Source: an uncultured Bacteroidota bacterium (lineage in GTDB: Bacteria > Bacteroidota > Bacteroidia > Chitinophagales > Chitinophagaceae). From it: DNA of 40,566 bases. Position numbers and translations under genes: made by a program. Each line of letters starts with the position of its first letter. The first letter of the stretch is position 1. The DNA lies in assembly GCA_903829015.1 (NCBI GenBank), contig CAIKOJ010000182.1, positions 1-40,566 of the forward strand. Direction: 5' to 3'. Positions 1 to 8,172 of the stretch are shown here, piece after piece. Below the pieces are notes generated by a model. It was not told the DNA's origin and ran no database searches. It was given only the letters and a program-made list of their open reading frames with translations.

Positions 1-294
1 AACATTAAGAGTTACGCCGGTTATTACCCACGCCCCAGCTATTGTACCTGTGGTCCCGTTGTACAAATTAAAAATGTCTCCTGCAGTTGTGAAATTAGAT
101 GGTGCAGTTCCGGTGCCATCGGTATTGGTACCCCAGTTAGACAATGTCTGTAATGCACTCGTTCCTGAAACCTTGTTATAATAAGTTACCGCAAAAGAAT
201 TTAGACTTATGCAATAAAGCGTCACCACCATGAAACAGGCCTTCAGTTTACCAACCGGTAATTGATCCATAATTTGTTTCAAAGTGGGCTTCAT
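1..294 (-). CDS. N-terminal part of a secreted/surface protein (cut by window edge)
   Basis: The frame stays open for 98 codons from an ATG at 294 to the window edge, so only the N-terminus is visible. It starts with a basic segment (MKPTLKQ, then GKLK) and a hydrophobic stretch ending near LNSFA, which reads as a signal peptide. The mature part begins VTYYNK and is rich in Gly, Thr, Asn and Ser, with a segment NWGTNTDGTGT. Such low-complexity, Gly/Thr/Asn-rich sequence is common in large Bacteroidota surface and adhesin-like proteins, but no named domain can be assigned. It lies downstream of the chaperone gene on the same strand, 122 bases away, so it could be a client or partner of that locus; this is inference. 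Confidence 0.6.
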   Translation of the reverse strand, partial: MKPTLKQIMDQLPVGKLKACFMVVTLYCISLNSFAVTYYNKVSGTSALQTLSNWGTNTDGTGTAPSNFTTAGDIFNLYNGTTGTIAGAWVITGVTLNV

Positions 295-416
295 TTTTTT
301 GGTTCTTTACTTTATTTATTCAATTTGCTTCGTAACAAAAAGTAAATACTGTCTGTGCCGCTATGCTCATGAATTCGAATTGGACTGCATCAGTATCTTT
401 GTAGAATGCCAATATC

Positions 417-1307
417 CTAGTTCATTAAAGCTATGCTGGTTTCCGCCAGCACTTCTTTCTTATCTTTATCCTGGTTCCTGAATACGAGGTGTACCCTGCC
501 TTCTTTATAATTTACTCCATCTTTAGTTTGTAAAGGGAGTTCGAAATATCGTTTTTTGTTTGTGGTATATATAGAGATTCCTTTTGCATAACCAACCTGA
601 GTTTCCACACCGTCTTTTGAAATGTAATTAGCGGTTAGTTCACCATAAGCAGAAACACTGCCAGTTCTTGAAAACGTAAGAGCCAATTTCTTTTCGTTTT
701 CATTTGCAATCAATTTCGCGTCGGTCATTTCAACATTCAGATCAGAGCTAGTGCCTACTCTTAAAATAATAGGGATTGTGATGCCAAATACCGCTTTGAG
801 CGGGCCGATAGTGATACCGCTAGCGGTATCACGGGGTTTTGTTGTTTTCTCACCCAGTGGCAATACGTTTGGTACTGCCCTTAAGTAAAGATGAGACCGG
901 TACTCGCATTGCTTCATTAGCCCTGCATGTACCAGTTGAACTTTTACTGTTTGTGTTTTATTGGGCCATAGTTTCACACGGCGGGGATAGATACGTACAA
1001 ACTTATCAGCGAAAAACTGCGTAGTATCATCGCCAGATATCATCTCCTGCCTTCCTGAATCACTTACACTCATGTTCACAACAGAGATATCGTATACAGC
1101 AGTATCAGCGCCGGTATTATTCAGGCTGATCTCCTGTGTTGATTTGTTTCCGTTGAGTACAACTCTTTTTGGTAAGATCATTAAATTTCCTTGTGCAGAT
1201 GCATGGAATGTGCCAAAAACGAAAAAGACCATGCATACACTAAGACAAAATGCACCTGCTCTGTTCGTAGCCTTTGTAATCATTGTGTTTAAAAATTGTG
1301 CGTTCAT
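417..1307 (-). CDS. PapD-like periplasmic (fimbrial-type) chaperone
   Basis: 296 aa. A hydrophobic stretch at about residues 18-38 ending in ASAQ is a signal peptide for export to the periplasm. The mature protein begins NLMILPKRVVLNGNKSTQEISLNNTG, broken here only for description: it matches the first Ig-like strand pattern of PapD-type chaperones, in which a P-x-R motif is followed by a paired strand of polar and hydrophobic residues. KFVRIYPRRVKLWPNKTQTVKVQ (about 103-125) resembles the end of domain 1, where the F1-G1 strands donate to a pilin subunit. It follows the DUF4402 gene in the same orientation, the usual partner of such chaperones in Bacteroidota. No usher is visible in the window. 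Family membership is fairly sure; the client is inferred. Confidence 0.7.
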   Translation of the reverse strand: MNAQFLNTMITKATNRAGAFCLSVCMVFFVFGTFHASAQGNLMILPKRVVLNGNKSTQEISLNNTGADTAVYDISVVNMSVSDSGRQEMISGDDTTQFFADKFVRIYPRRVKLWPNKTQTVKVQLVHAGLMKQCEYRSHLYLRAVPNVLPLGEKTTKPRDTASGITIGPLKAVFGITIPIILRVGTSSDLNVEMTDAKLIANENEKKLALTFSRTGSVSAYGELTANYISKDGVETQVGYAKGISIYTTNKKRYFELPLQTKDGVNYKEGRVHLVFRNQDKDKKEVLAETSIALMN

Positions 1308-1357
1308 GATTTACGTTTTATGATATGGTTAATTGAATTTCTGATTCCGTAGGTAGT

Positions 1358-1400
1358 TATAGCCTTCCAAAGCGCATATTTTGCGTTTTGGAAGGCTATA
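1358..1400 (-). terminator. Long hairpin between the DUF4402 gene and the chaperone gene
   Basis: Arms 1358-1376 and 1381-1400 pair over 14 bp (TATAGCCTTCCAAA with its complement), then one mismatch, then CGCA, closed by a short AT loop. It lies 7 bases past the DUF4402 stop and 50 bases before the chaperone start, both on the minus strand. There is no clean U-run on either side, so it may stabilise or process the upstream transcript, or only partly terminate, rather than be a classic intrinsic terminator. Confidence 0.65.
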
Positions 1401-1407
1401 TAACATA

Positions 1408-1950
1408 TTAATAGTTAAGAGTAACTGAAAACACACCGCTACCACCTGTAGTCAAAGCGTATACACCTGGAGTCTGGCTACCTGCAATGTGCAACGTACC
1501 ACCTACATACAGAGTTTCTGTAGAGAAACCAGTACCTGAGAAAGTGTGAGTAGAACCGAAGTTGTTAGTCCATGAATCAAGAGTCATTGTATGACTTGAT
1601 CCATCAGCAAGTGTAGAAGCTGAAGATGGAAGAGTAATAGTGTAAGTATCACCACCTTCACCTGTTACTGTGTAAGAAGCAGCACTTACTGTTCCTGTTA
1701 CACCTGGAAGGCTTACACCACCTGTTGCAGTACGACCACCTGATCCTGAAGTTGGAGCCATTACTACTGTACCTGAAGTTGGAGTTACGGCCATGTTACC
1801 GAACCTCATATCCGTTAACCATGTAATAGTCAGCGGAGAAACAATTGTGCCTGTAGCGTTAGATGTTGCGCTTACTGACTGTGCTGATGCGCTCTGGGCC
1901 ACTGCGAAGCTAGCGATAGCTAATGCGAGTACTTTTACTGTTTTTTTCAT
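1408..1950 (-). CDS. DUF4402 domain-containing secreted protein (subunit-like)
   Basis: 180 aa. MKKTVKVLALAIASFAVAQSASAQ is described here as a Lys-rich start, hydrophobic core and AxA-Q cleavage site: a signal peptide of about 23 residues. The mature chain is almost entirely Ser/Thr/Gly/Val and beta-rich. It has the DUF4402 pattern of an early segment (PLTITWLTDMRFGNMAV), a central TGTVSAASYTVTGE and a C-terminal GVYALTTGGSGVFSVTLNY. The alternating hydrophobics of the last strand resemble the chaperone-bound strand of pilus subunits. Together with the chaperone gene downstream this suggests an exported structural subunit. The domain call is fairly firm; the pilus-like role is inference. The ATG is preceded by an A-rich leader with no strong Shine-Dalgarno site. 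Confidence 0.75.
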   Translation of the reverse strand: MKKTVKVLALAIASFAVAQSASAQSVSATSNATGTIVSPLTITWLTDMRFGNMAVTPTSGTVVMAPTSGSGGRTATGGVSLPGVTGTVSAASYTVTGEGGDTYTITLPSSASTLADGSSHTMTLDSWTNNFGSTHTFSGTGFSTETLYVGGTLHIAGSQTPGVYALTTGGSGVFSVTLNY

Positions 1951-1962
1951 TTTACTTTGTTT

Positions 1963-1992
1963 TTGGTTGTTAAAAAATTGGTTGTTAAAAAA
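1963..1992 (-). repeat. 15-bp perfect tandem duplication in the DUF4402 leader
   Basis: TTGGTTGTTAAAAAA occurs twice in direct succession (1963-1977 and 1978-1992). Read in the direction of the gene it puts two copies of TTTTTTAACAACCAA 13 bases upstream of the ATG, in what should be the 5' untranslated region. Unit number could change by slippage, altering leader length. Confidence 0.8.
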
Positions 1993-2489
1993 AGTTTACT
2001 TGCAGGATGTAGTCGTGGGCCTGCTAGTTTAATAACCTACGCTACATCTATGCAGGGTTTAAAACAATTAGCGTGCCGAACGACAATATGCTTACAATAA
2101 GCACATTATGCATTAATACTAATAAATATATTATACCAATTTGGAGCAACTTGTCCCATAATGGGATAAAATCCAGAAAAGGGTGGAGATTCACCAAAAA
2201 AAGAGTGATTGAGGTAGTAACAGATGCGCAACCTAAAGGTCCGCAACATCCTTTGTCCGCTAAAACGAAAGTCTGTACCCATAAAACGCTGACTTCGATA
2301 CGGAATTACACAAATGGGCTCCATTTGCCTCTACAGAACGAAAACTCTGAAAATCAATGCCTAAGAAGCTGCAGATGTGACCAAACAGACTGAAAAGACT
2401 AATTGCGTCCGGAACACAACTAGTCAAACCGACTCGAATCATCTGCTAATTTGCAAGGCTGACTTCATCAATAAGAAAACTTAAAGACG

Positions 2490-2518
2490 GGAAAAGCCCG
2501 CAAATGGCGGGCTTTTCC
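2490..2518 (-). terminator. Intrinsic terminator of gcvP
   Basis: Perfect 12-bp stem (GGAAAAGCCCGC, 2490-2501; complement at 2507-2518) with a 5-nt loop, 31 bases past the gcvP stop. A T-rich run follows on the minus strand. Confidence 0.85.
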
Positions 2519-2549
2519 TGTAGTGTGAACTACAACTTTATACTATTAA

Positions 2550-5426
2550 TTAAGCGTATGACTCAGTTGGCTCACAGGTACAAACCAGGTTACGATCGCC
2601 GTGGGTGTTGTTTACACGGGCCACGCTTGGCCAGAATTTGTTGTTCTTAACGTAAGGCAACGGATAGGCTGCATGCTGGCGAGTGTATGCGTGGCTCCAC
2701 TCATCGGCAGTGATCACAAACTGCGTATGCGGTGCGTGCTTCAGCATATTATCAGCTTTGTCGGCTTTGCCTGTTTCTATGGCATGTATCTCTTTACGGA
2801 TACCGAGCAATGCATCACAGAAACGATCGAGCTCTGCTTTGTCTTCGCTTTCTGTTGGTTCGATCATGATCGTACCTGCAACAGGGAAGCTCATGGTAGG
2901 CGCATGGAAACCATAGTCTATCAAGCGTTTTGCAATATCCTCAGCCTCGATCTCAGCAGTTTTCTTGAACGGACGCAGATCCACAATAAACTCGTGGGCG
3001 CAGGTGCCACCAGGACCTGTGTACAATATATCGAAGTGCTTCTGCAGGCGGCTGCGCATATAGTTTGCATTCAGAATAGCATATTCTGTAGCCATACGCA
3101 CACCTTTAGAACCCAACATACGTATGTAGGCATAAGAGATAAGCAATATGCTCGCAGAGCCATAAGGCGCAGCACTTACTGAGTGCGCGGGACTTCCCAC
3201 ATTGTCTCCTTCAGCCAGAGCAACGTGACCAGGCAGGAACGGAGCAAGGTGCTGCTTAACGCAGATTGGCCCCATGCCCGGACCGCCACCACCATGTGGT
3301 ATAGCGAATGTTTTGTGCAGGTTCAGGTGACAAACGTCGGCACCAATGAGGCCGGGGGCAGTAAGGCCCACCTGCGCATTCATGTTTGCACCATCCATGT
3401 ATACCTGACCACCATGCTCATGAATCACCTGAGTGATCTCTTTTACAGACTCTTCAAATATGCCGTAGGTAGATGGATAAGTGATCATGATACCCGCCAG
3501 ATGCTTGGCATGGTGTGCTGCTTTTTCTTTAAGATCTGCCACATCGATATAACCATTCTCCAATGCCTTAACGACTACAACTTTGTAACCTGCCATTACT
3601 GCACTTGCAGGGTTGGTACCATGTGCAGAAATAGGAATTAGAATTACATCTCTATGCCCTTCGTTGCGGCTCTCGTGGTAGCGGCGTATAGCCAGCAGGC
3701 CGGCATACTCACCGTTAGCACCACTGTTTGGCTGTAGGCTGCACGCATCAAATGCTGTGATCTCGCACAGGTAATCAGAAAGTTGTTTTACGATCTGCAG
3801 GTAGCCCTGTGTCTGGCTTTGTGGCTGGAACGGATGCATTTTGCTCCAGTGCGGCCAGCTCAGCGGAATCATTTCAGAAGCTGCGTTCAATTTCATAGTG
3901 CAGCTGCCTAATGAGATCATGCTGGTATTAAGGCTCAGGTCTTTGTTCTCGAGGAACTTCAGGTAACGCATCATCTGCGTTTCGCTGTGGTGGGTGTTGA
4001 ACACCTGCTGCGTGAGGAACCTGCTTGTGCGTGTAAGTGATGTAGGGATATGCGTGAGTGCCATATCAGCATCGATACTGAAAGAAGACGCACTATCCTG
4101 ATGTGTGAACAAGCTGATGATATTCAGTACGTCTCTGGCTGTTGTTGTTTCATCGAGAGAAATAGATATACTGCCGTCGGCAGCATAATGGAAATTGATA
4201 CCCTTAGCTTCAGCCTCAGTGCGTACATTGCTGTCGGCACCGGTTACTGTGATGGTATCAAAGTGCGTTTTGTTTTTGATGGTCAGCCCGGTTGCGGTAA
4301 GTGCATCGGCGAGCGACTGTGTTAAAGCAGCCACACGTTTTGCGATCAGGATAAGACCTGATGGACCGTGGTAGATGGCATACATTGCGGCGATATTGGC
4401 CAGCAATGCCTGCGCAGTACAAATATTTGATGTTGCTTTCTCACGCTTGATGTGCTGCTCGCGTGTACCTAATGCCATACGCAGGGCACGGTTGCCATGT
4501 GCATCGATACTGATACCGATGATACGGCCCGGGATCATGCGCTTGAATTCGTCTTTAGTAGAGAAGAATGCAGCATGAGGACCACCGAAACCCAGCGGCA
4601 CACCATAACGCTGTGCACAGCCAATTGCCGCATCAGCGCCCAACTCGCCCGGAGGTGTGAGCAGCGTTAATGCCAGCAGATCTGTAGCCATAACTACATA
4701 AGCACCAGCCTCGTGCATAGTAGCAATGAAACCTCTGTAGTCTTCAACGCTGCCTGTGCAATCGGGATACTGCAGCAGCGCACCGAAGTAAGTAGTATCG
4801 ATATCAGCAACACGGAAATCACCGATGATCACTTCGATACCCAACGGAACTGCTCTTGTAATCACCAGATCTTTTGTTTGTGCAAATACGTTATGATCAA
4901 CAAAGAACCTTGGACGTGCAATGTGAAGATGGTCTTTGTTCAGCGTATGGAAGAACATGTTCATTGCTTCGGCAGCAGCGGTTCCTTCGTCGAGCAAAGA
5001 AGCGTTGGTTATTGGCAAGGCAGTGAGTTCGCTGACCATTGTCTGGAAGTTCAATAGATTCTCCAGACGACCCTGACTGATCTCGGCCTGGTATGGCGTG
5101 TACTGCGTGTACCAACCCGGGTTTTCGAATACATTCCGGAGAATAACACTAGGCGTGTGGGTGTCGTAATATCCCTGGCCGATATAATTTTTGCAAAGTT
5201 GATTCTTCTGGGATATTTCTTTCAGTTCGGTGAGGTATTCTGCCTCGCTGATCGCTTCGGGTATACGGAGCTTATGATCCATTCTGATGGATTGAGGCAC
5301 CGTTCGTGCTATCAGGTCTTCCATGCTGTTCACACCGATCGTGTCGAGCATTACTTTGGTATCTGCTTCATTGGGCCCTATATGGCGGCCAATAAATTCC
5401 TCGCTTTGAATGGAAAATAAATTCAT
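2550..5426 (-). CDS. gcvP: Glycine dehydrogenase (decarboxylating), P-protein
   Basis: 958 aa, the usual length of the single-chain, homodimeric P-protein. It decarboxylates glycine with PLP and passes the aminomethyl group to the lipoyl arm of GcvH in the glycine cleavage system. The start is typical of the family (FIGRHIGPNEAD near residue 11). The N-terminal half carries MDEGTAAAEAM-type and GADAAIGCAQRYGVPLGFGGPHAAFF segments. The C-terminal half carries SCTMKLNAASEM, NSGANGEYAG and the PLP-lysine motif LNLHKTFAIPHGGGG, with the lysine at about 705. The gene stands alone: gcvT and gcvH are not in the window. It ends at a strong terminator and has a TATCTTTG -7 box about 47 bases before the ATG. 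No glycine riboswitch was recognised in the leader. Confidence 0.97.
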   Translation of the reverse strand: MNLFSIQSEEFIGRHIGPNEADTKVMLDTIGVNSMEDLIARTVPQSIRMDHKLRIPEAISEAEYLTELKEISQKNQLCKNYIGQGYYDTHTPSVILRNVFENPGWYTQYTPYQAEISQGRLENLLNFQTMVSELTALPITNASLLDEGTAAAEAMNMFFHTLNKDHLHIARPRFFVDHNVFAQTKDLVITRAVPLGIEVIIGDFRVADIDTTYFGALLQYPDCTGSVEDYRGFIATMHEAGAYVVMATDLLALTLLTPPGELGADAAIGCAQRYGVPLGFGGPHAAFFSTKDEFKRMIPGRIIGISIDAHGNRALRMALGTREQHIKREKATSNICTAQALLANIAAMYAIYHGPSGLILIAKRVAALTQSLADALTATGLTIKNKTHFDTITVTGADSNVRTEAEAKGINFHYAADGSISISLDETTTARDVLNIISLFTHQDSASSFSIDADMALTHIPTSLTRTSRFLTQQVFNTHHSETQMMRYLKFLENKDLSLNTSMISLGSCTMKLNAASEMIPLSWPHWSKMHPFQPQSQTQGYLQIVKQLSDYLCEITAFDACSLQPNSGANGEYAGLLAIRRYHESRNEGHRDVILIPISAHGTNPASAVMAGYKVVVVKALENGYIDVADLKEKAAHHAKHLAGIMITYPSTYGIFEESVKEITQVIHEHGGQVYMDGANMNAQVGLTAPGLIGADVCHLNLHKTFAIPHGGGGPGMGPICVKQHLAPFLPGHVALAEGDNVGSPAHSVSAAPYGSASILLISYAYIRMLGSKGVRMATEYAILNANYMRSRLQKHFDILYTGPGGTCAHEFIVDLRPFKKTAEIEAEDIAKRLIDYGFHAPTMSFPVAGTIMIEPTESEDKAELDRFCDALLGIRKEIHAIETGKADKADNMLKHAPHTQFVITADEWSHAYTRQHAAYPLPYVKNNKFWPSVARVNNTHGDRNLVCTCEPTESYA

Positions 5427-5473
5427 AAAAGATATCCGGTATTTTTAGTGGAAAAATGGTCTAAAAAGAGGCG

Positions 5474-5481
5474 CAAAGATA
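5474..5481 (-). promoter_or_regulatory. -7 box (TATCTTTG) upstream of gcvP
   Basis: Exact match to the Bacteroidota TAnnTTTG -7 consensus on the minus strand, 47 bases before the gcvP ATG. No good -33 TTTG was seen at the expected distance. Confidence 0.5.
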
Positions 5482-5725
5482 ATTTAATTACGGGAAATGT
5501 GGGAATGTGTTGGGGACGTATGAACCACGGATTGAACGGAAATAAGTTAGAGGTGCAGATTTTGTCCATATCAGATTAAATTTTTTAGTTTAATTTTATG
5601 TTGAGCAGTGAGTATTCGTCAAACATAATTTATTGATAATATTGACCAACGCAGTGTACAGAGATATTTTTCCTTTGGTACTTTGGCTCCCCATGACAAT
5701 TAATTTAATAATAAATTGAAGGATA

Positions 5726-7066
5726 GTGAAAAGGTTAGCATTCATAATTATTTTTTTATTGCCTTTCGTTACACGGTCGCAGACCATCTCTACGGTCGCT
5801 GGTAATGGGCTGAGTGGAAACACTGGTGATAATGGTTCTGCTACCCTAGCTCGCATCGGAGATCCTACCGGTATCGCATTTGATAAAAAAGGAAATTTGT
5901 ATATATCAAGCCCTTTAGGTTATAAAGTTAGGAAAGTGAATCCGCTAGGGATTATTACGACTTTTGCTGGAATTGGAATATCTGGATATAGTGGAGATAA
6001 TGGACCCGCTACTGCCGCAAAGCTTGGTTATCCAACTTATTTAGCTACTGATACAATTGGCAATGTATATATATCAGATGCTAGTAATTGGAGAATAAGG
6101 AAAATTGATACACTTGGAATTATTTCAACTTTTGCTGGGAATGGAACTAGCGGCTATAGTGGAGATAATGTTCAAGCTACAACTACGTCGATATATACAC
6201 CTCAAGGAATAAATTTCGATAAAAACGGTAATCTTTTTATTGCTGATTATAATAATCATAGAATTCGCAAAGTTGATGTCAATGGAATTATTACCACGTT
6301 TGCGGGGATGGGAATTATGGGTTTTAGTGGAGACGGCGGGATGGCGACAAGCGCAAAATTAAATTCACCAATGTCCGTGGCATGCGATGCGTCAGGTAAT
6401 GTTTACATTGCTGATTTTCAAAATAATAGGGTTCGTAAAGTAGACTTATCGGGTTCAATTAGTACAATTATAGGAAATGGTAGTGTGACATATAATGGAG
6501 AAGGTTTAATGTCTACCTCCGCCCAATTGTCAGCTTGGCAAATAGCAATTGATGATTCGGATAACATTTTTGTTGCCGATGCAAGTAATGAAAGAATAAG
6601 AAAAATAAGTGCATTAACTGGGTTAACTAATACTATTTCAGGCACTGGAACCGGTGGATATTCTGGAGATGGGATTCCAGCTGTGACAGCCGAAATATAT
6701 TCACCTGAAGGACTTGCCTTTGATAAGTGCCAAAACATATTCATTGCGGATTTAAACAATTTTCGAATTCGGAAAGTAACTTTTAACCCTACATGCAATC
6801 CATCTTCATTGAATACAGATGTGGCCGATGTACCCGAGAATATTTCAATCTATCCAAACCCAGTAAATCAAAACTTACAAATAGAAAATGCACAACCTAA
6901 TACTCAGTATGAAATATGTAATCTAGTGGGCGAACTTCAACAGCAAGGTAATCTAAAACAAGGCAATAATACTATTGCGCTCAAGCACTTGCCACTGGGC
7001 ATGTATATGCTGGTACTCACAGATGATGAGGGAAGGAAAATTGTAAAAAAGATCATAAAAGAATAG
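5726..7066 (+). CDS. Secreted NHL-repeat protein with type IX secretion sorting domain
   Basis: 446 aa, starting at a GTG just after AAGGAT; there is no ATG nearby and the following hydrophobic run to TRSQ makes a signal peptide. Residues of about 20-360 form six NHL/beta-propeller repeats of the form TFAGNGTSGYSGDN...A.L..P.GIA.D..GN.YI.D..N.RIRKV. The C-terminus (about 368-446) starts NISIYPNPVNQNLQIE and ends MYMLVLTDDEGRKIVKKIIKE, the pattern of the Por secretion system type A sorting domain. The protein should therefore be exported across the outer membrane and anchored or released at the surface. Its ligand is unknown. The gene is AT-richer than its neighbours and stands alone between gcvP and a repeat-rich gap. 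Confidence 0.88.
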   Translation: MKRLAFIIIFLLPFVTRSQTISTVAGNGLSGNTGDNGSATLARIGDPTGIAFDKKGNLYISSPLGYKVRKVNPLGIITTFAGIGISGYSGDNGPATAAKLGYPTYLATDTIGNVYISDASNWRIRKIDTLGIISTFAGNGTSGYSGDNVQATTTSIYTPQGINFDKNGNLFIADYNNHRIRKVDVNGIITTFAGMGIMGFSGDGGMATSAKLNSPMSVACDASGNVYIADFQNNRVRKVDLSGSISTIIGNGSVTYNGEGLMSTSAQLSAWQIAIDDSDNIFVADASNERIRKISALTGLTNTISGTGTGGYSGDGIPAVTAEIYSPEGLAFDKCQNIFIADLNNFRIRKVTFNPTCNPSSLNTDVADVPENISIYPNPVNQNLQIENAQPNTQYEICNLVGELQQQGNLKQGNNTIALKHLPLGMYMLVLTDDEGRKIVKKIIKE

Positions 7067-7357
7067 CTACAAGAGACTGAATTGCAACAAAATGGTCGCC
7101 CCCAGCAACTGTCATTCATTTTCGTTCACTCCAAGGGAGGTAGACTCGCATTCGCTGAAAAAGCAACTGCGGGTGAAAGAGGTTAAGCACAGATTGCCGA
7201 ACATAATAACGACAAAACTTTTTTCATCACAGGCCCCCTCCGTCCCATCATAGGCCACATACGTCCCGTCATAGAATTTCAATTTTGTCATTTCCACCCA
7301 ATACCCGATATTTACAAATAGGCGGCAACATATAAACTTTCATGTTTATTAAATATA

Positions 7358-7414
7358 AGTAAGCCCCTTTTAGGCTTTTTAGGTTTAATCAACATGAGTA
7401 AGCCCCTTTAGGGG
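7358..7414. repeat. Paired AGTAAGCCCCTTTAGG repeats
   Basis: AGTAAGCCCCTTTTAGG at 7358-7374 and AGTAAGCCCCTTTAGG at 7397-7412 differ by one T. The second is part of a palindrome CCCCTTTAGGGG (7403-7414). Hairpins of the CCCCTAAAGGGG kind are widespread intergenic elements in Bacteroidota. Confidence 0.6.
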
Positions 7415-7437
7415 TTGGGGTTTCGCAATTCGTACAC

Positions 7438-7460
7438 AATTAATTGATTATCAATTAATT
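7438..7460. repeat. Perfect 11-bp inverted repeat AATTAATTGAT/ATCAATTAATT
   Basis: The two arms (7438-7448, 7450-7460) are exact complements around a single T. The 13-mer ATTGATTATCAAT at its centre recurs at 7732-7744. Confidence 0.7.
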
Positions 7461-7466
7461 AAACCA

Positions 7467-7501
7467 CTTCCGGTTTTTCCGGTACCGGAAGAAACCGGAA
7501 G
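7467..7501. repeat. Nested CTTCCGG inverted repeat centred on GGTACC
   Basis: CTTCCGGTTTTTCCGGT pairs with ACCGGAAGAAACCGGAAG with one bulged base, giving a long hairpin built of four CTTCCGG/CCGGAAG half-sites. Another CTTCCGGT follows at about 7517. Confidence 0.7.
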
Positions 7502-7673
7502 AAAACCCGCAATTTGCTTCCGGTGGGTTTTATAACAATCAGTGCCTTGTGAACCTTGTGCAGACTTCGTGAACTTGGTGGTGAAAAAAATCCGTATTTA
7601 TATAGGAATAATCTGTGCAATCATTGAATTCAGATTAACCTGTCTGCCGATAGGCAGGTCAGCGGTTCAGACT

Positions 7674-7697
7674 AAAATACCCCAAGTGGGGTATTTT
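7674..7697. repeat. Terminator-like inverted repeat AAAATACCCCA/TGGGGTATTTT
   Basis: Perfect 11-bp arms (7674-7684 and 7687-7697) around a 2-nt centre, followed by TT and by a second GGGGTA...TACCC pair. It looks like an intrinsic terminator, but no gene ends nearby. Confidence 0.65.
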
Positions 7698-8077
7698 TGG
7701 GGTATTATTACCCACATTCTGGTTGCAACAAATTGATTATCAATATTTTAGTAAAAACAACACAAATAATTACCCACCTGGGGAATTTTATAAAAATCAG
7801 ATCCAGAAAATCCAGATTCCTGATCTTCCCAATTGGGTAGTTTTTGAGAAATTCCTCCGGAACAAACTATTGACAATCAATGTTTTAGCACTTTTTACAA
7901 CTTATTGCAAAAAGTGGGAAATTTCCTTCGCCCGCTTTATCTGCCGAAGCAATTGCGTAGGTAGACGTAGCTTTTTTTATTAACAGCCATAGTTTCAACG
8001 ACGGCTGTAGCGAAGGAGGGGCGACTGCATGTTGAGATCGTATAATAGGAATGCTATTTGGGTGAGTGCTAATTCTC

Positions 8078-8139
8078 GGGGGATTTCTCACAGCACTTCG
8101 TTTCGGCTGCGCCTGCACTGCGTTTGTTCGAAATGACGA
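8078..8139. repeat. GGATTTCTC...TTCGAAATGACG intergenic element
   Basis: The pattern GGATTTCTCACAGCACTTCG followed by GCGTTTGTTCGAAATGACG resembles a repeat family often met between genes in Bacteroidota (a stem formed by TTTC and GAAA sides). Only one copy is in the window, so the repeat nature rests on recall of other genomes. Confidence 0.35.
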
Positions 8140-8172
8140 CTCTGATGGTCTGGTGTTAAGTTGCTGGCAGGA

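Larger units (their letters stand above)
1951..2549. other. 599-bp intergenic region without a convincing gene
   Basis: Holds the leader of the DUF4402 gene (left side), a short dyad TCCCAT-A-ATGGGA at 2154-2166, and the gcvP terminator (right side). Short frames on both strands here lack start signals, family resemblance and coding character. No RNA gene was recognised. Confidence 0.55.
7067..8172. other. 1.1-kb gene-free, repeat- and hairpin-rich region
   Basis: No frame here has a convincing start and family pattern on either strand. The stretch contains a 13-bp near-repeat of period 21 (7241-7253 and 7262-7274, 12 of 13 identical), a pair of AAGCCCCTTTAGG-type repeats, several perfect or near-perfect inverted repeats (listed separately), a CTGCC-GATA-GGCAG hairpin (7644-7657), and a 21-bp segment at 7734-7754 that recurs with 17 matches at 7870-7890. 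It resembles the accumulation of small palindromic elements seen between Bacteroidota genes, possibly with remnants of a decayed gene. Confidence 0.6.

Noticed and set aside
2073-2393. 106-codon plus-strand frame in the DUF4402-gcvP gap
   Set aside because: No recognisable fold, no start signal, and competing frames on the other strand of similar length.
2601-3641. Two long open frames on the plus strand (193 and 152 codons) opposite gcvP
   Set aside because: They are antisense shadows of a clear gcvP gene, have Cys/His-rich low-quality composition, and no start signals.
5427-5725. Glycine riboswitch upstream of gcvP
   Set aside because: No tandem aptamer-like pattern is visible in the leader; only a -7 box was found.
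7112-7297. 61-codon minus-strand frame with a repeated YDGT motif
   Set aside because: Weak start context and inside a repeat-rich gap; the YDGT repeat follows from the 13-bp DNA near-repeat of period 21.
7723-7983. 86-codon plus-strand frame in the repeat-rich gap
   Set aside because: Built on repeated AT-rich segments, no domain, and no promoter; perhaps a gene remnant.
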